From Lytechinus pictus (taxonomy: Eukaryota > Echinodermata > Echinoidea > Temnopleuroida > Toxopneustidae), in contig NC_087253.1 in NCBI RefSeq assembly GCF_037042905.1, positions 20,606,001 to 20,670,000 on the forward strand: a stretch of DNA of 64,000 nt, written 5' to 3'. The notes beneath the pieces were generated by a model that saw only the letters and a program-made list of their open reading frames with translations, was not told where the DNA came from and searched no databases. The position numbers were made by a program, and so were the translations under genes. Shown piece after piece: positions 21,828 to 34,400 of the stretch. Every line of letters begins with the position of its first letter. Positions within the stretch are counted from its first letter, which is position 1.

Positions 21828-24800
21828 ATGGCGGAAGATAACCATAATACCGCTGAGATAGCCACAAAGTATCTTCTGATTATCTTCAATTTCCTCTTCC
21901 TTGTAAGTAGATATTGATTACGTCATGAATTGCGAACTATCGATTGAATTGATGATAGATCGATCGGGTTTACATGATGGAGAGATTGGTACTAATTAAC
22001 ATGTTGAATGGTAAATTGGTTGGTTGGTTGGTTGGTTGGTCGGTCGGTCGGTCGGTCGGTCGGTCGGTCGGTCGGTCGGTCGGTCGGTCGGTCGGTCGGT
22101 CGGTAGGTAGGTCGGTCGGTCGGTGGCTGGCTGGATGGATGGATGGTTGGTTGTTTAATAAATGGATTTAATGATTGTTTGGTTGGTTGATTGCTTGCTT
22201 GGTTGGCTGCTTGGTTGTTTAATAAATGGATTTAATGGTTGCTTATTGACTTAAGGACTGATTGGTTAGTAAACTATAATCACTCTGCTTAGATCATAAT
22301 GAATATCTTTATAACCTATCATCATTCTCTCTCATTTCAGCTGGTCGGCGTCGCTCTCTTAGCCGTCGGCATAGTGGTCATCGTCCAGACCAACCAGATA
22401 GACATCCTGGAAATACTGGACAACCCTCTTATTCGTAACGGTGCTTACCTCATTATTGGCCTTGGATCCTTTATCATTGTAGTATCGGTGGTAGGATACT
22501 TCGGGGCCTGTATGAACTCCAAGTGGACGCTTGTGATTGTAAGTCGTGTCCCCCGGGGGGGGGGGCACTCGACCAAAAAAGTAGTGGGCGAGACAAAAAA
22601 CGGGGTCCTTGGATCGGGCTTATTGTGAAAAGGAGGGTCCTCGGAACGGGCTTCGGAACGACAAATGTTTGTGAAAACGGGGGTCCTTGGAACGGGTCGC
22701 CTGCGTGTGATTGCGTATTCATCCCTATGGAACGGGCATACGTTCATGCAACTAGCATGCTTGTTGCGCTAGCGCAGATGAAATGGTCGGACAGCGCTCT
22801 GCGGCCGCTTTTCACCAAACTTGCGGCACATTGTAGCAGATCAATACGGCCGGAACGTCGTAACGAAGAAATATGCGAAGCTTTGGAGCGAATTTCTTTC
22901 TTCTTTTTTTCTCGATAAGAAGAAAACGTTATGCTTTGGAGCGGCTTTCTTTGTTCTTTTTTTCTCTCAATAAGACAAAAATGCTATGCCTTAAAACGGA
23001 AATTTTAGTGTAAAAATGGGGGTTCCCTCCGCGGCACATACCCACTATGCATATACTGAGCCCCCCCCCCCCCCGGGGGGGAGGGTCGTGTTCTAGAAAC
23101 TCTGTAGAAGCACAGACTGGAAATGGTTTATATTTAGACCTTAAAAGGCGGCAATCAGTTTAAAGGACAAGTCCACTCCAACAACAAGTTCATTCGAATA
23201 AAAACAGAAAAATCCAACAAGCATAACACTGACAATTTCATCAAAATCGGATGTAAAATAAGAAAGCTATGACATTTTAAAATTTCGCCTAATTTCACAA
23301 AACAGTTCTATTCACATTCTTGTCGGTATGCAAATGAGGAGAATGATGACATCACTCACTCACTATTTCTTTTGTATTTTGTTATATGAAATATGAAATA
23401 TCCCTGTTGTCGTGTGAAACAACGATTTATTCCTCCTTGAACATGTGCAATTAGCACTGTTTAATCATTATGGTTCAATCAAGTTAGTACAAGTTGGTCC
23501 TTATTGTCAAATCTGTAAAAAAAAAATGAAATATTGTATAATTCAAACAAAAAACAAAAGAAATAGTGAGTGAGGGACATCATCGACTGTCTCATTTGCA
23601 TGTCATTGAATTGTGCATATCACTGTTTTGTGAAAAATATGCGAAACTTTAAAATGTTATGATTTTCTTATTTTACATCAGATTTTGATGACATTTTCAG
23701 CATAATGCTTGTTTGACTTTTCTCTACTTATTCAAATGAACTTTTTCTGAGGTGGACTTGACCTTAAACTGGGCTATTTTGGACCAGTATATTCTGGGGG
23801 GGGGGTCAATTTGCACGCGTGTAGCGCCGGATGTAAGCTATACAAGACTGTATAGTAAAATTTTCACAACATTGATTGTTTATATTTTTTATTAATTTAT
23901 TATGTAAATAAGCGTATGAAATTTTCCCTAAATTTGTTTTTTATGTATGTTTTTGCCTTTAACTCAATTTATATAGCTAGTAGAATGGTATTTTTGGTGG
24001 GAGTATCAATGATAACATTTCTAACAAATTTCTACAAAATATTGCAAAAATATAGTTATTTTTTATGTATTTTATTGTTTTTAAATTCTCATGTATTTCT
24101 TGTTTTAAAGCTTTGTTTTTTTTATTGATTTTTTTTCTATGGACTTTGACGGGGACCCTTTTGATCATAAATAGCATAGAATTAATCCATATAAACCAAC
24201 AAAAGTAAAAATAATCATACATTTATGAGTTTTGGTTAAAAAACACAATTTGCATTGACTTTGTTCACTGAGTCACGTTTTTGAGCAATTTCGGGTCTGA
24301 CATGCACTTGCAAAATGTTGAGTAATTTCGGAACCGCGTACGTGGGAGTCGCAAATTTTGTCTCGAAAGATGCGCAAGACTTGAAAGTAAAACGTCAGCT
24401 AGCGGCACGGTCAAAACATTTTGCGCGACTGCGTAGTGATAAAATTTGTTGAGGGGGGGGGTCAAATTGACCTCCCAGTTTAATAAGGGTTAATAGTAAA
24501 GGTTATTGATGGTGTGTTTTTTTTTTACCTGATTGCTAAGAAAGCAAGCAACCAGAGGACCGACGGCTTAAGGTCATCTCCATGGGATCTGGTAATGAGG
24601 ATTTGAATGTTTTACCAAAGGGCACTATAGCGCACCACTTGGAAATCGAACCCGGGTCACCGGAAGACGAAACGCCCGCTTTACCGACTGGGCTATCGCG
24701 TATTCTCAGTTATTGGAGCTAACGTGCGTAAAAAAATATTGTACTATACGCTCTAGCTGGAGTTAGATATAACTTAGCTCTAGAAAAGAATAAGATGTTA

Positions 24801-27800
24801 TACTTTGATGAATAAGAGTAACGATGTTTTGTTTTCACTTCTTTTCACCTAATGCCCTCAGTACATCACCATCATTCTGATCATCTTCATCGCACAGCTG
24901 GTTGGATGTGTTTTGGTTCTTGCATACAGGAGCAAGGTATGTTCACATAATTTTAAACAATATAGGACCTAAAGCATTTCCATGTTGAACACCTCATATC
25001 TTGGCATTCATCATCCCCCCACTTTTCAGGACAAAAACGGTATTTATTTAATCATCAAATTATTAGTATTCATGATTTTTTTTTTTTTTTGTACCTCTAA
25101 ACGAGGGATTTATTCATAATTCATCACACATGTCATAATAAACTGAACATCACAATACATTTAACATTTTCTCCGGCAATCTCTTATCTGGCTTCTTCAA
25201 TTCTTTGTTTGTAATTATTCTATTTTCCATTTCTCTTACAAAAAGGTATTTCAAACTTGAATCTCTTCTATCTATACCATATCTATTTCTATTATGCAAC
25301 ATTTTATGTATACACCAAAAGGCGACTGTCATTGTTAGATCTGTGTTTACATCGGTATTGATTTTTAGTAAACAAAAAGTATTCACATGAATTTTGACTT
25401 TAAAAGTATACATAACAACACTCTTAACAAAAGAAAAGAACTGTTTGTTCAAATCACATTCAATAAAAGCGTGTATTAAGTCTTCTTTTACGTGACAGTG
25501 CGGACAATATTTATCGTCAGCAAGACCCCATTTAAAAAGATTACTTCTAACGGGTAATAAATTGTATAAAAGTTTAAAATTAAATTCTCGTAAACGAAGC
25601 TCACCTATACATGTCAAGTTTCTTTTAAACACAGAAAACCAGTAAATATCAGTCTGCAGTATATTTTCCCAAAAGATACAACATCTATTCGTATAATTCG
25701 GTGTTAAACAAATCAGATTATAAAAACGTTTACTACTTATGTCACTCACTGCAACGAGCCTTTCTCCAATGAAAAAAGTAGGAGTTTCAAGAAAGTAATT
25801 TAAATCATTCGCTGTCTGTATATTTGTATAAAACTCTTTTAACCACACTTTTGGAATAGCTTTCTTTAACTTTGCATAATCAAATAACATATTCTGCTTG
25901 CCTTTCTTTGTTGTAAGGCGAGCTAGAATTGTTTCCATAGAAACAAACTGTCCTTCCTCAAAAAGATCCTGTACATAAATAATCCCACTATTGAACCAAT
26001 CTTCATAAAACAAAGACTTATTATTCCAAACAATGTTCTTATTATGCCATATCACTTGTTTGTGAATATACATGTTTTTAACAGAACAGGTTTCACATGT
26101 AGTATTATTGTTTACATAACTCCATGCTTTTAAGATTTCCAGATAAAAATCAGGTATATGAACACTTCGAAAGTCTAATAAATTATAATCATAATTACAG
26201 TGCAACAAAAGATTTAAGCCACCGATACGATTATAAAAGTAATGAGAAATATCTTTCCATGGACCTTCACTATCATCTAACAGTCTTCCAAGCCATCTTA
26301 AACGAAAACTGAGTATTTGTTTGGTGATATCAATCATTCGTAATCCACCTTGGCTATAGTCTTGTGAGAGTGTACATCTTTTTACTTTTTCAACCTTAGA
26401 ATTCCAAATGAAATTAAAAATTGATCTATTTAGTTTCTTGATATATATTTGCGGAGTCACATCTACTGTCATACGATGAATTACCTGACTCAAAGCAAGC
26501 GATTTTACAACGGTAATTCTTCCGAAAAAAGTTAAACATCTGCTCCTCCAGTTATCTAGGAGTTTCTGTAATTTCGACAATTTGTTTTCCCAACTTATTT
26601 TGATTGAGTAGTAGAGGTCCGTGGATATAAAATACCCTAAATATTTAACAGGCTCTGTTGTCCAACTTAGATTCAAGTCAGAAAGATTCCATCTTTTACT
26701 GGTGTCCCCAATCCAAAAAAAACACAGTCTTGTCTTTATTTAATTTTGGACCTGCAATGTTTCCAAATAAATCTAATTCACTTAATATATTAAGTAAAGA
26801 CGGTTCATCTTTAACGAAGAACAGAGTGTCATCGGCGTACTGTAAAAGTTTTAAGACTGAAGTGCATCCTTTAAATTCAATACTTTTAATTCCATCATTT
26901 TGCCTTATTCTATTTGCCATAAATTCAGCTGCTAATATAAACAATAGTGCCGAGAGGGGGCAGCCTTGACGTATCCCTCTTTTCACAGAGAATGTTTCCG
27001 AGATCCAACCATTTACAATAACCGAACTTGTGATATTAGCATAAAGAACCCTTACCCACTTCTGAAAGTAAGGTCCAAAATTCATTTTTTTCTAGACAAC
27101 TGTTTACAAACTGCATATTAATAACATCAAACGCTTTACTGAAGTCTACCAACATGATCGCTCCAGTTTTCTTATTCTTTATTGTATAGTGAATCACATC
27201 TTTTACGAGTCGTACATTATGGGCCGCCAGTCGACCTTTAACATAACCAGTTTGATTTGGGTCAACAATCCGAGATATAACTCTTTGTAATCTGTGGGCT
27301 AACACAGCTGCTATGACTTTATAATCACTATTTAAAAGTGTAATGGGTCTCCAATTCTTTAAATTAAGTCTGTCTCCTTTTTTATATAAAAGTGTAATGA
27401 GACCTTTCCTCTGAGTGTTTGACATGGTTCCATTACTATAACATTCATTCAGTGCTTCAACAAGCATATGACTAACGTCGGACCAAAACACCTGATAAAA
27501 TTCGACGGGAAATCCATCACAGCCGGGAGCTTTATTCTTTTGCATGGAGAAAATCGCACGCTTACATTCCGAAACTGTCAACAAACCTTCACAAGAATTT
27601 TTATCATTATCATTCAGATACGGTACATTTTGTGATTGTACATATTCTTCAAAACTATCATCATTTATATTTTCATCAGTATATAAAATACTATAAAATT
27701 TCATTGTTTCTTTTAAAATATCATTTTCTTTATTGAGTATTCTTTTCCCATCTACTGATCTTATTTGGTTTATACCTTTCCGAGAAACGTTTCTTTTTTC

Positions 27801-30800
27801 CAAACTTAAGAAATACTTTGAGCTTCTTTCGCCTTCTTCCATCCATTTTACTCTTGCTCGAATACCTGCACCTTTTGATTCAAATTTATAAATAGTTTCG
27901 AGTTCTTCTTTTACTGATTTATAATTCATTTCTGTTTCAATATCATTCTTTTTTTCATCAATCTGTTTTCCAAGAAAATCCATTCTTTCCTGTAAAAAAT
28001 CTTTTCTCTCCTTTTTCCCATTTTTCGGAAGAAGTAAAATCTTTAGTTTGAACCTTACATATAATATTACGAACGTTGTCTTGATAGTTTTCATCTTTCA
28101 AAATACTAGTGTTCATTTTCCAATAACCAGGACCTTTATTGTTGTTTTTTATTTTGATCCTAAGCGATATTGCGTTATGGTCGGCTCTTATTGCCGGTCT
28201 AATATCTGATTTTATTACTCTGGGCTGTACATTTTTGTTTACAAGCCAATAATCTAGTCTTGATGCGATTCGTAGAGATTGGTTTCTCCATGTAAATTGC
28301 CTGCATAATGGGTTCATTCTTCTCCAGATATCACAAAGGGAATATTGTTTTAACAGTTTACAAAAATTTCGTGGTTTTTTATAAAAATTTACTGTAGGTA
28401 CCTTGAACATCACGAGCATTTAATACACAATTCCAGTCTCCACCTAAGATGAGATTAGAATCTGAATAATTCACACCATTCCTAGTAAGAAAAAGTTGTA
28501 AGTTTCTAAAAAATCTCTCCTTATTCTTTTTTGATGTAGGTCCATATATGTTAACAAGAGAATAGTGCATAGTATCAATAACAATTTTCAGAAGCAACAT
28601 TCTCCCATAATTATTCTGTTTTACAGAAATAACATCAACATCAAATTTTTGATTAAAAAGAACTGCAATTCCTGATGAATGATTCGATCCATGTGAAAAG
28701 TAACATGGTCCTTGCCATTCATTTCTGATTAAATTCTCTATATCAGTTGTCCAATATGTTTCTTGTAGAAAGATTATATCAGCTTTTTGTCGTTGGAACC
28801 ATCGGAATATCTGTCTTCTCTTTTCTTTATTTCTAAGTCCGCGGACATTAAGACTGATCAAATGACAGACTGACATCGGAAAAATGGATGTAGATGTATA
28901 AAATCGTATTCAGATATGCTCATTTCTTTTTTGATTGTTTTTTTATTCCTTTCTGCTTCCTTTTTTGACTATTGACGCTTCCAGATCTTAAACGAGGTCG
29001 AACAAACTCTGGTGACTCAGCTGAGACATCAGAGAAACGAGAATCAGCATGACCATTAGCGTGATGTTGACTTTGCACTGGTGTATCGCGGTAAGAAACT
29101 CCAGAAGCTTGGTCTTGTAGAAGCGGCGAATTGTTGCTGAAAGATCTTGTTGCGGGTTGCGTGTAGCGGAGACGAAACGTGTTATCTTCGATTGTGATGT
29201 TGTATCGCTTGACGCTCGATCGCGAATACGGGTGGGTCTTGACGGTTCGCTCTCATCATCCCCGTCGTTGCTAGAATCGTCGTTCGAAGATTGCGACTCG
29301 AAGGTGGGAACCACATTTTCCGTGACCTTGCTAACTGCCTTTCGTTCTTTCTGCAAGAATGTCGTGATCATGCTTTGTTGCGCTACATTTGGCGGTTGAT
29401 TTCGTTTGGTAGATGGTGATGAGGCATCCTGTATTCCGGGTTGAGCGGTGTCGTCACGTGAAGCGGGGGAAGGGTCTGGGTCTGTAGTCGTGCAGTCTCT
29501 CTGATAGTGGCCAGGTTTGTGACAAAAGCGGCAGATGACTTCATTCTTGCACTTGGAACGGTGATGGCCCCTTTCCAGACAATTCGAACAAACCGTGGTC
29601 GTATTGTCGTCGGTGACCCGATTTGGGTGGAACACCCTCGCTTTGAAGGCGCCAAAATTGACAAACCTTGGCAGGGATTGGGAGGGGTTTTCGATGTATA
29701 ACACTCTGTCACCGGTTAGACATTCTGTCAGTTTACCATCGACTCGAAGTCTTTGCAGTATGATCTTTCCCACTATTTTCAATTTCCTAGCTTGGAATTC
29801 ATTCAAGATAACATCATCATGAACAGATAATGGCAAATCTTTGATCAGTACTCTGGTTAGGTTGCCCTGGCTTGCAGGTAGGTATGGGTTTAGCTCAAAG
29901 ACAGTGACACATGAGTTTCGTAAGTCTAGACCTTTTGATATGAGGTCAATTCTACTTTTCTGATCCGACAAGTATAACCTCCAAAGTCCTCCTATCTTCT
30001 GAATGCCACGCAATTTCGTGAAGGAAAATGTTTTAGTCAGGGCTTTATACATTTCCTGGCTTGTTACGGCATTGTCCTTGGACAAAGGTATATCACTGTG
30101 CTTGATGAAAACAGGCTTACCTTCCGTGTTTATAGCGTGACGTTCATGTTCGTGTGCGCCTGCTTTCGTGGCGCTAGCGTAGCGTAGTATTCATGATAAT
30201 GCGTGGATTCATCTTTAAATGCAGTAAAGGTGCTTAAACTGGCCTAATTTTGCATTCTAAGAACGCAAAATAGTAATCGATACTTACAGGAATTTTGCCG
30301 TGACAAGTCCATACGTTTATTGGAACCGGTTATATCGGCTGCATCGAACCAGTTATATCGGGTGCATCATGAGAGTATATGTTTATCCATTTATGAATTG
30401 AATGATTCAAATGAATTTCGAATTAACATAATCATGAACCAATCAAAACACTGGCAGCGGAGATCGTATCCTGGCATCAATGAAAGCGGGGGATAATTTG
30501 TACAAAAATAGCCCTTTACCCTATATTTTAAGATTAGTGTATAATATGAGTTACCGATGACATCGATATTATCAATGCCAATTAATGAAGCACTTATGCA
30601 TGTTATATAGGACACCAATATTTCCCACATATCTTTACAATTTTATTTTTTTGTACGATACTTTCAATCACATTAATTAACTCTTTGCACGCTGAATTAG
30701 TTTTTAGGGAATAATAATGACGATAGTTTCAATGTTATTTTCTTTAATTCAAGATTTCCTTACTGCACCATTGATACTAATGATTATAATATAGATGTTA

Positions 30801-31268
30801 ACCAAAAACTATAACCTTTTATTAGCTTCTCTAATTTGAAGGTAGGGGAGAAAACTAATGATTACGATTGTTAGATGTAATAGTACCAATGTGCAGGATT
30901 GCAACATTAGCGCGCAAACAATCAAAGTTTGAAGGTTGTATTACCTCAAAATAATCTCGCATATATTCACAAATTTTTCCTTTTTCATTTGCACAATTTT
31001 GCAATTTCCGCATATTTGGAGGTTTGTATTGTGGTATATGATGCCCTCAAAATATGATTTCATACGACATCCTTATTCCCGATGATCATGATTCCTTTTT
31101 ACTTTTTCATCTCACTTCTTGACATTGAGCAAATGAGTTTTCATTCACCAAATTTAAACTCAGTGTTTGATCTTTAGTTGTTAGATCTTTTTGATATAAC
31201 AACATATTTCCTTTTCCCCATTTCTTCTAAAGTTATTTGTTATTGATAAGTTGCTCTTTTATCCTCTG

Positions 31269-31305
<37 letters not shown>

Positions 31306-31421
31306 GCAAAGTGGTAATGCATTGTACTTAAAATAAACTGTTGGAACTAAGTACAATGCATTACCACTTTGCCTCATTAATATTAATATCTTCTATGTCC
31401 AACACGCGGAACGTAATATCG

Positions 31422-31459
<38 letters not shown>

Positions 31460-34400
31460 GTGTTAAGTTATACATGTACACCTTCACCCGACAAAGGAAA
31501 TTATAATTGGTATAGTGTCGAAAATCTGTCTATCTGACGGTCAATTGGATCGGGGTCGCCCTAGCCACTAACCCGTCTCTGTGGTCTAGTGGTTAAGGCA
31601 CCGGCGTTCAAAGCTGGGGGCCCGGGTTCGATTCCCGGCAGAGACATTTTTTCGGCATCACCAATTTTTCCAAAGGGTAGATAGCTCTGGGGAACCTTGA
31701 TTTAAGCTACGCCTACCATTGTTCTCTTCATCCATTTCTTATTACGTTATTACCAATGTCATACCATCGGTCAGTTTGGAGTCGGTTTCGGTTACAGTCA
31801 CACCAACGAAACCGACACAAGAACGATCGAAGCTATTACGTTATTACCAATGACATACCATCGGTCGGTTTGGAGTCCGGTTTCGGTTACAGTCACGCCA
31901 ACGAAACCGACTCCAGACCGATCAAATATATTACGTTATTATACCAATGACATACCATCGATCGGGTTGGAGTCGGTTTTGCTGGTGTGAATGTTGCATT
32001 CGAGTTCAATATGTTAGAATTTTCAATATAAAAGTAAATTTCCCTAACCGTTAAATGATATAATCATGATGATATTACTGTGCCATTTGTCCGTAAAAAA
32101 GGCGCGGGCTCCCGAAAAGATAGGTCCTAAATTCAAATCTGAATATTCTGAAAGTCTCCATTTTGTTCAATTATGAAGTTAAAAGACCGGGGCAACGGAA
32201 GAGCAGGCTGTATAAGGTTTGAAAATATAATGAATATTAGCATAAAGATGCCTGATAAAAATCGCATACATTCGTCATTCCGAAGCTTCGTATTTCCGAA
32301 GGTTCGGTTATTCCGAAGGTTCGTATTTCCGAATGTTCGTAAATCCGAAGGTTCGTAATTCCGAAGGTTCGTTAATCCGAAAACGAAATAAGGTTCGTAA
32401 TTCCGAAGGTTCGTTAGCCCGAAAACTAAATGAGGTTCGTAATTCCGAAGGTTCGTTAATCCGAAAACGAAAAGAGGTTCGTAATTCCGAAGGTTCGTCA
32501 GTCCGAAAACGAAATATGGTTCGTTAATCCGAAAATTAAATAAGGTTCGTATTTCCGAAAATGAAATTAATTCATTTTGGTAACAAAAGCGGTGTTGTCA
32601 TTACATGATAACACGATATTATGCAAAAATAGTAAAAAACGATTGATGATACATGTGTGTGTTGTGGCAAAAGCATGTATTGCATTAAGAATCGGCTTAA
32701 TTTCGATTTTATCTGAGCAACTGCTGCCTAAGCAAATGGTTTAAGGATGCAGGGAATAAGTTTGTTGGTCGCTTGCGAGTAACCTCCAGATAATAGGATT
32801 TGTATTGGAGGGGATGTCATTTTTGATAACAGCTTCTGCTGGTAATAAGAATAATACTAATGATGATCATAATAATCCAAACGATGATCATAATAAAAAT
32901 TGCAATAAAAAATATAAATGTTAATAATATTTTATTGATCGTTACGCCTAGTGTTGACAATGTTAATGACGATAAAAATGATAACAGCTTAACATTTAAT
33001 GTTCTTTTTTATCATAATCCATGTGAAATTTAAAAATGGAATGCATTTGAATTCGTATCCACCGAACAGTAGGCCTATGTGTGTGCATGTTGCGTGAGGG
33101 ATGCTCATATATGAGTGGTGTGTGTTCGTGCATATCAGGGCCGAAGCCATGATTTTCTATGATGGGGTTCCGAATAAAAAAGAGAAGAGTGCACCCTTTA
33201 TAGTTCACGATCAGTTCCGTTACCTCCCGGGGCTGATCCAGCTTTCGCCAATGCGGGGGAGGTGGGGATTTTCGTTACATTTTCCCCGATAAAAAACGAG
33301 TCGTGTATCTCAAGAAACAAATCAATGCAAGCTTAAGGACTGTTTATGCAGAGGGCAATTTCTTGTTACTAAAATGGAGGCAGGTCGGCGGAGAGCATTT
33401 TCGTTTAGGGGGGCAAAGTAAAAAAGGGCACTTATAATGTCAAAACCTAAGATTATCATCTGCGTGAAGTAGTTGTGTGTTTTGTAGTAATTAAGTTGAG
33501 CAAAGCCATTTTGAAGTGATTTCTGATTGATAACATATATATTTACGAAAAAAAATCAAATCTGAGGTTGTGGCGCTAATTTCTTTAAAAAGGACATCCT
33601 TGTGAGGTGTTGAAAGCGCGAATCGCGAACTCAAACTATTAAACATTTCATGTAACAAGACATGAACTTGAACATTCAACTTCCGGGGTAATAATATAGA
33701 TGGGAGAACAGAACTGAAGTGGCTCCCTGGGTAAATAATATTTATATCATTATTATAATAATTATTTTAGGCCTACATGAAATTTCCAAAGGTTTGAGCA
33801 CGAGATTCGCTCGCAACAATTCACAAGGACGCCCTTTTAACAGTAAATGACCAAAAACTTCAGATTAAATTTTTTTCCAAACTGCTTGCTCGCTACGCTC
33901 GCAAAAATAAAACCTAAATATATATCTTATCAATCAGAGATCACTTAAAAAAACTTTGCTCAACTTAATTACCACAAAATACACAATCTCTTTACACATA
34001 TGATAATCTCATGTTGAAAATATCTGTTTGCACCAAAATGCCCTTTTTGACATATAAGTGCCTTTTTTTGGCTTTGCCCCCCCCCCCCACCCAAAAGTAA
34101 AATACGTTCCACCGCCCCTGGTTGAAACATGCATCGTCTTCATGGCTAAATGCCAAAGGTCCTTAACATGTCCCTTTTAGATCAGGCCAGAGCTTATATT
34201 TAAAATTTATGTTCGCGCTTCTTGCTCGCAGATATTATCTAGTTACATAGACATCTCGTTTTGAAGATCACAAACATATTGCCCATCATATTAAAAAAAA
34301 GCTCACGCTTCGCGCTCGCATTATTTAAACAGAGCTTATGATGTTGTTACATATTTACTTTATTTTATAAGAATAATGCAAATTATTGACTGTTAGGACT

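Larger units (their letters stand above)
25077..30184 (-). mobile_element. Full-length L1/Tx1-like non-LTR retrotransposon (about 5.1 kb)
   Basis: The element lies in intron 3 of tetraspanin B, antisense to the gene. A 13-bp target-site duplication, TAGTATTCATGAT, is present at 25064-25076 and 30185-30197. The 3' end has a poly(A) tail (T run 25076-25090) preceded by an AATAAA signal on the minus strand. About 100 bp of 5' leader precede ORF1. ORF1 has two CCHC knuckles. ORF2 has an apurinic-type endonuclease, reverse transcriptase with YADD, and a C-terminal CPHC zinc motif, with no RNase H, as in the L1/Tx1 group. The sharp duplication suggests a fairly recent insertion even though ORF2 is broken. 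Confidence 0.92.

Noticed and set aside
22523-22918. 131-codon open frame and antisense frames
   Set aside because: They lie inside the G/C-rich transposon in intron 2 of tetraspanin B.
29157-29822. Plus-strand open frames over the LINE
   Set aside because: Antisense shadows of ORF1.
30291-30495. Open stretch after a TTACAG site as a candidate for the missing exon 4 of tetraspanin B
   Set aside because: It lacks similarity to gene A exon 4 and a proper donor, and its length and phase do not fit.
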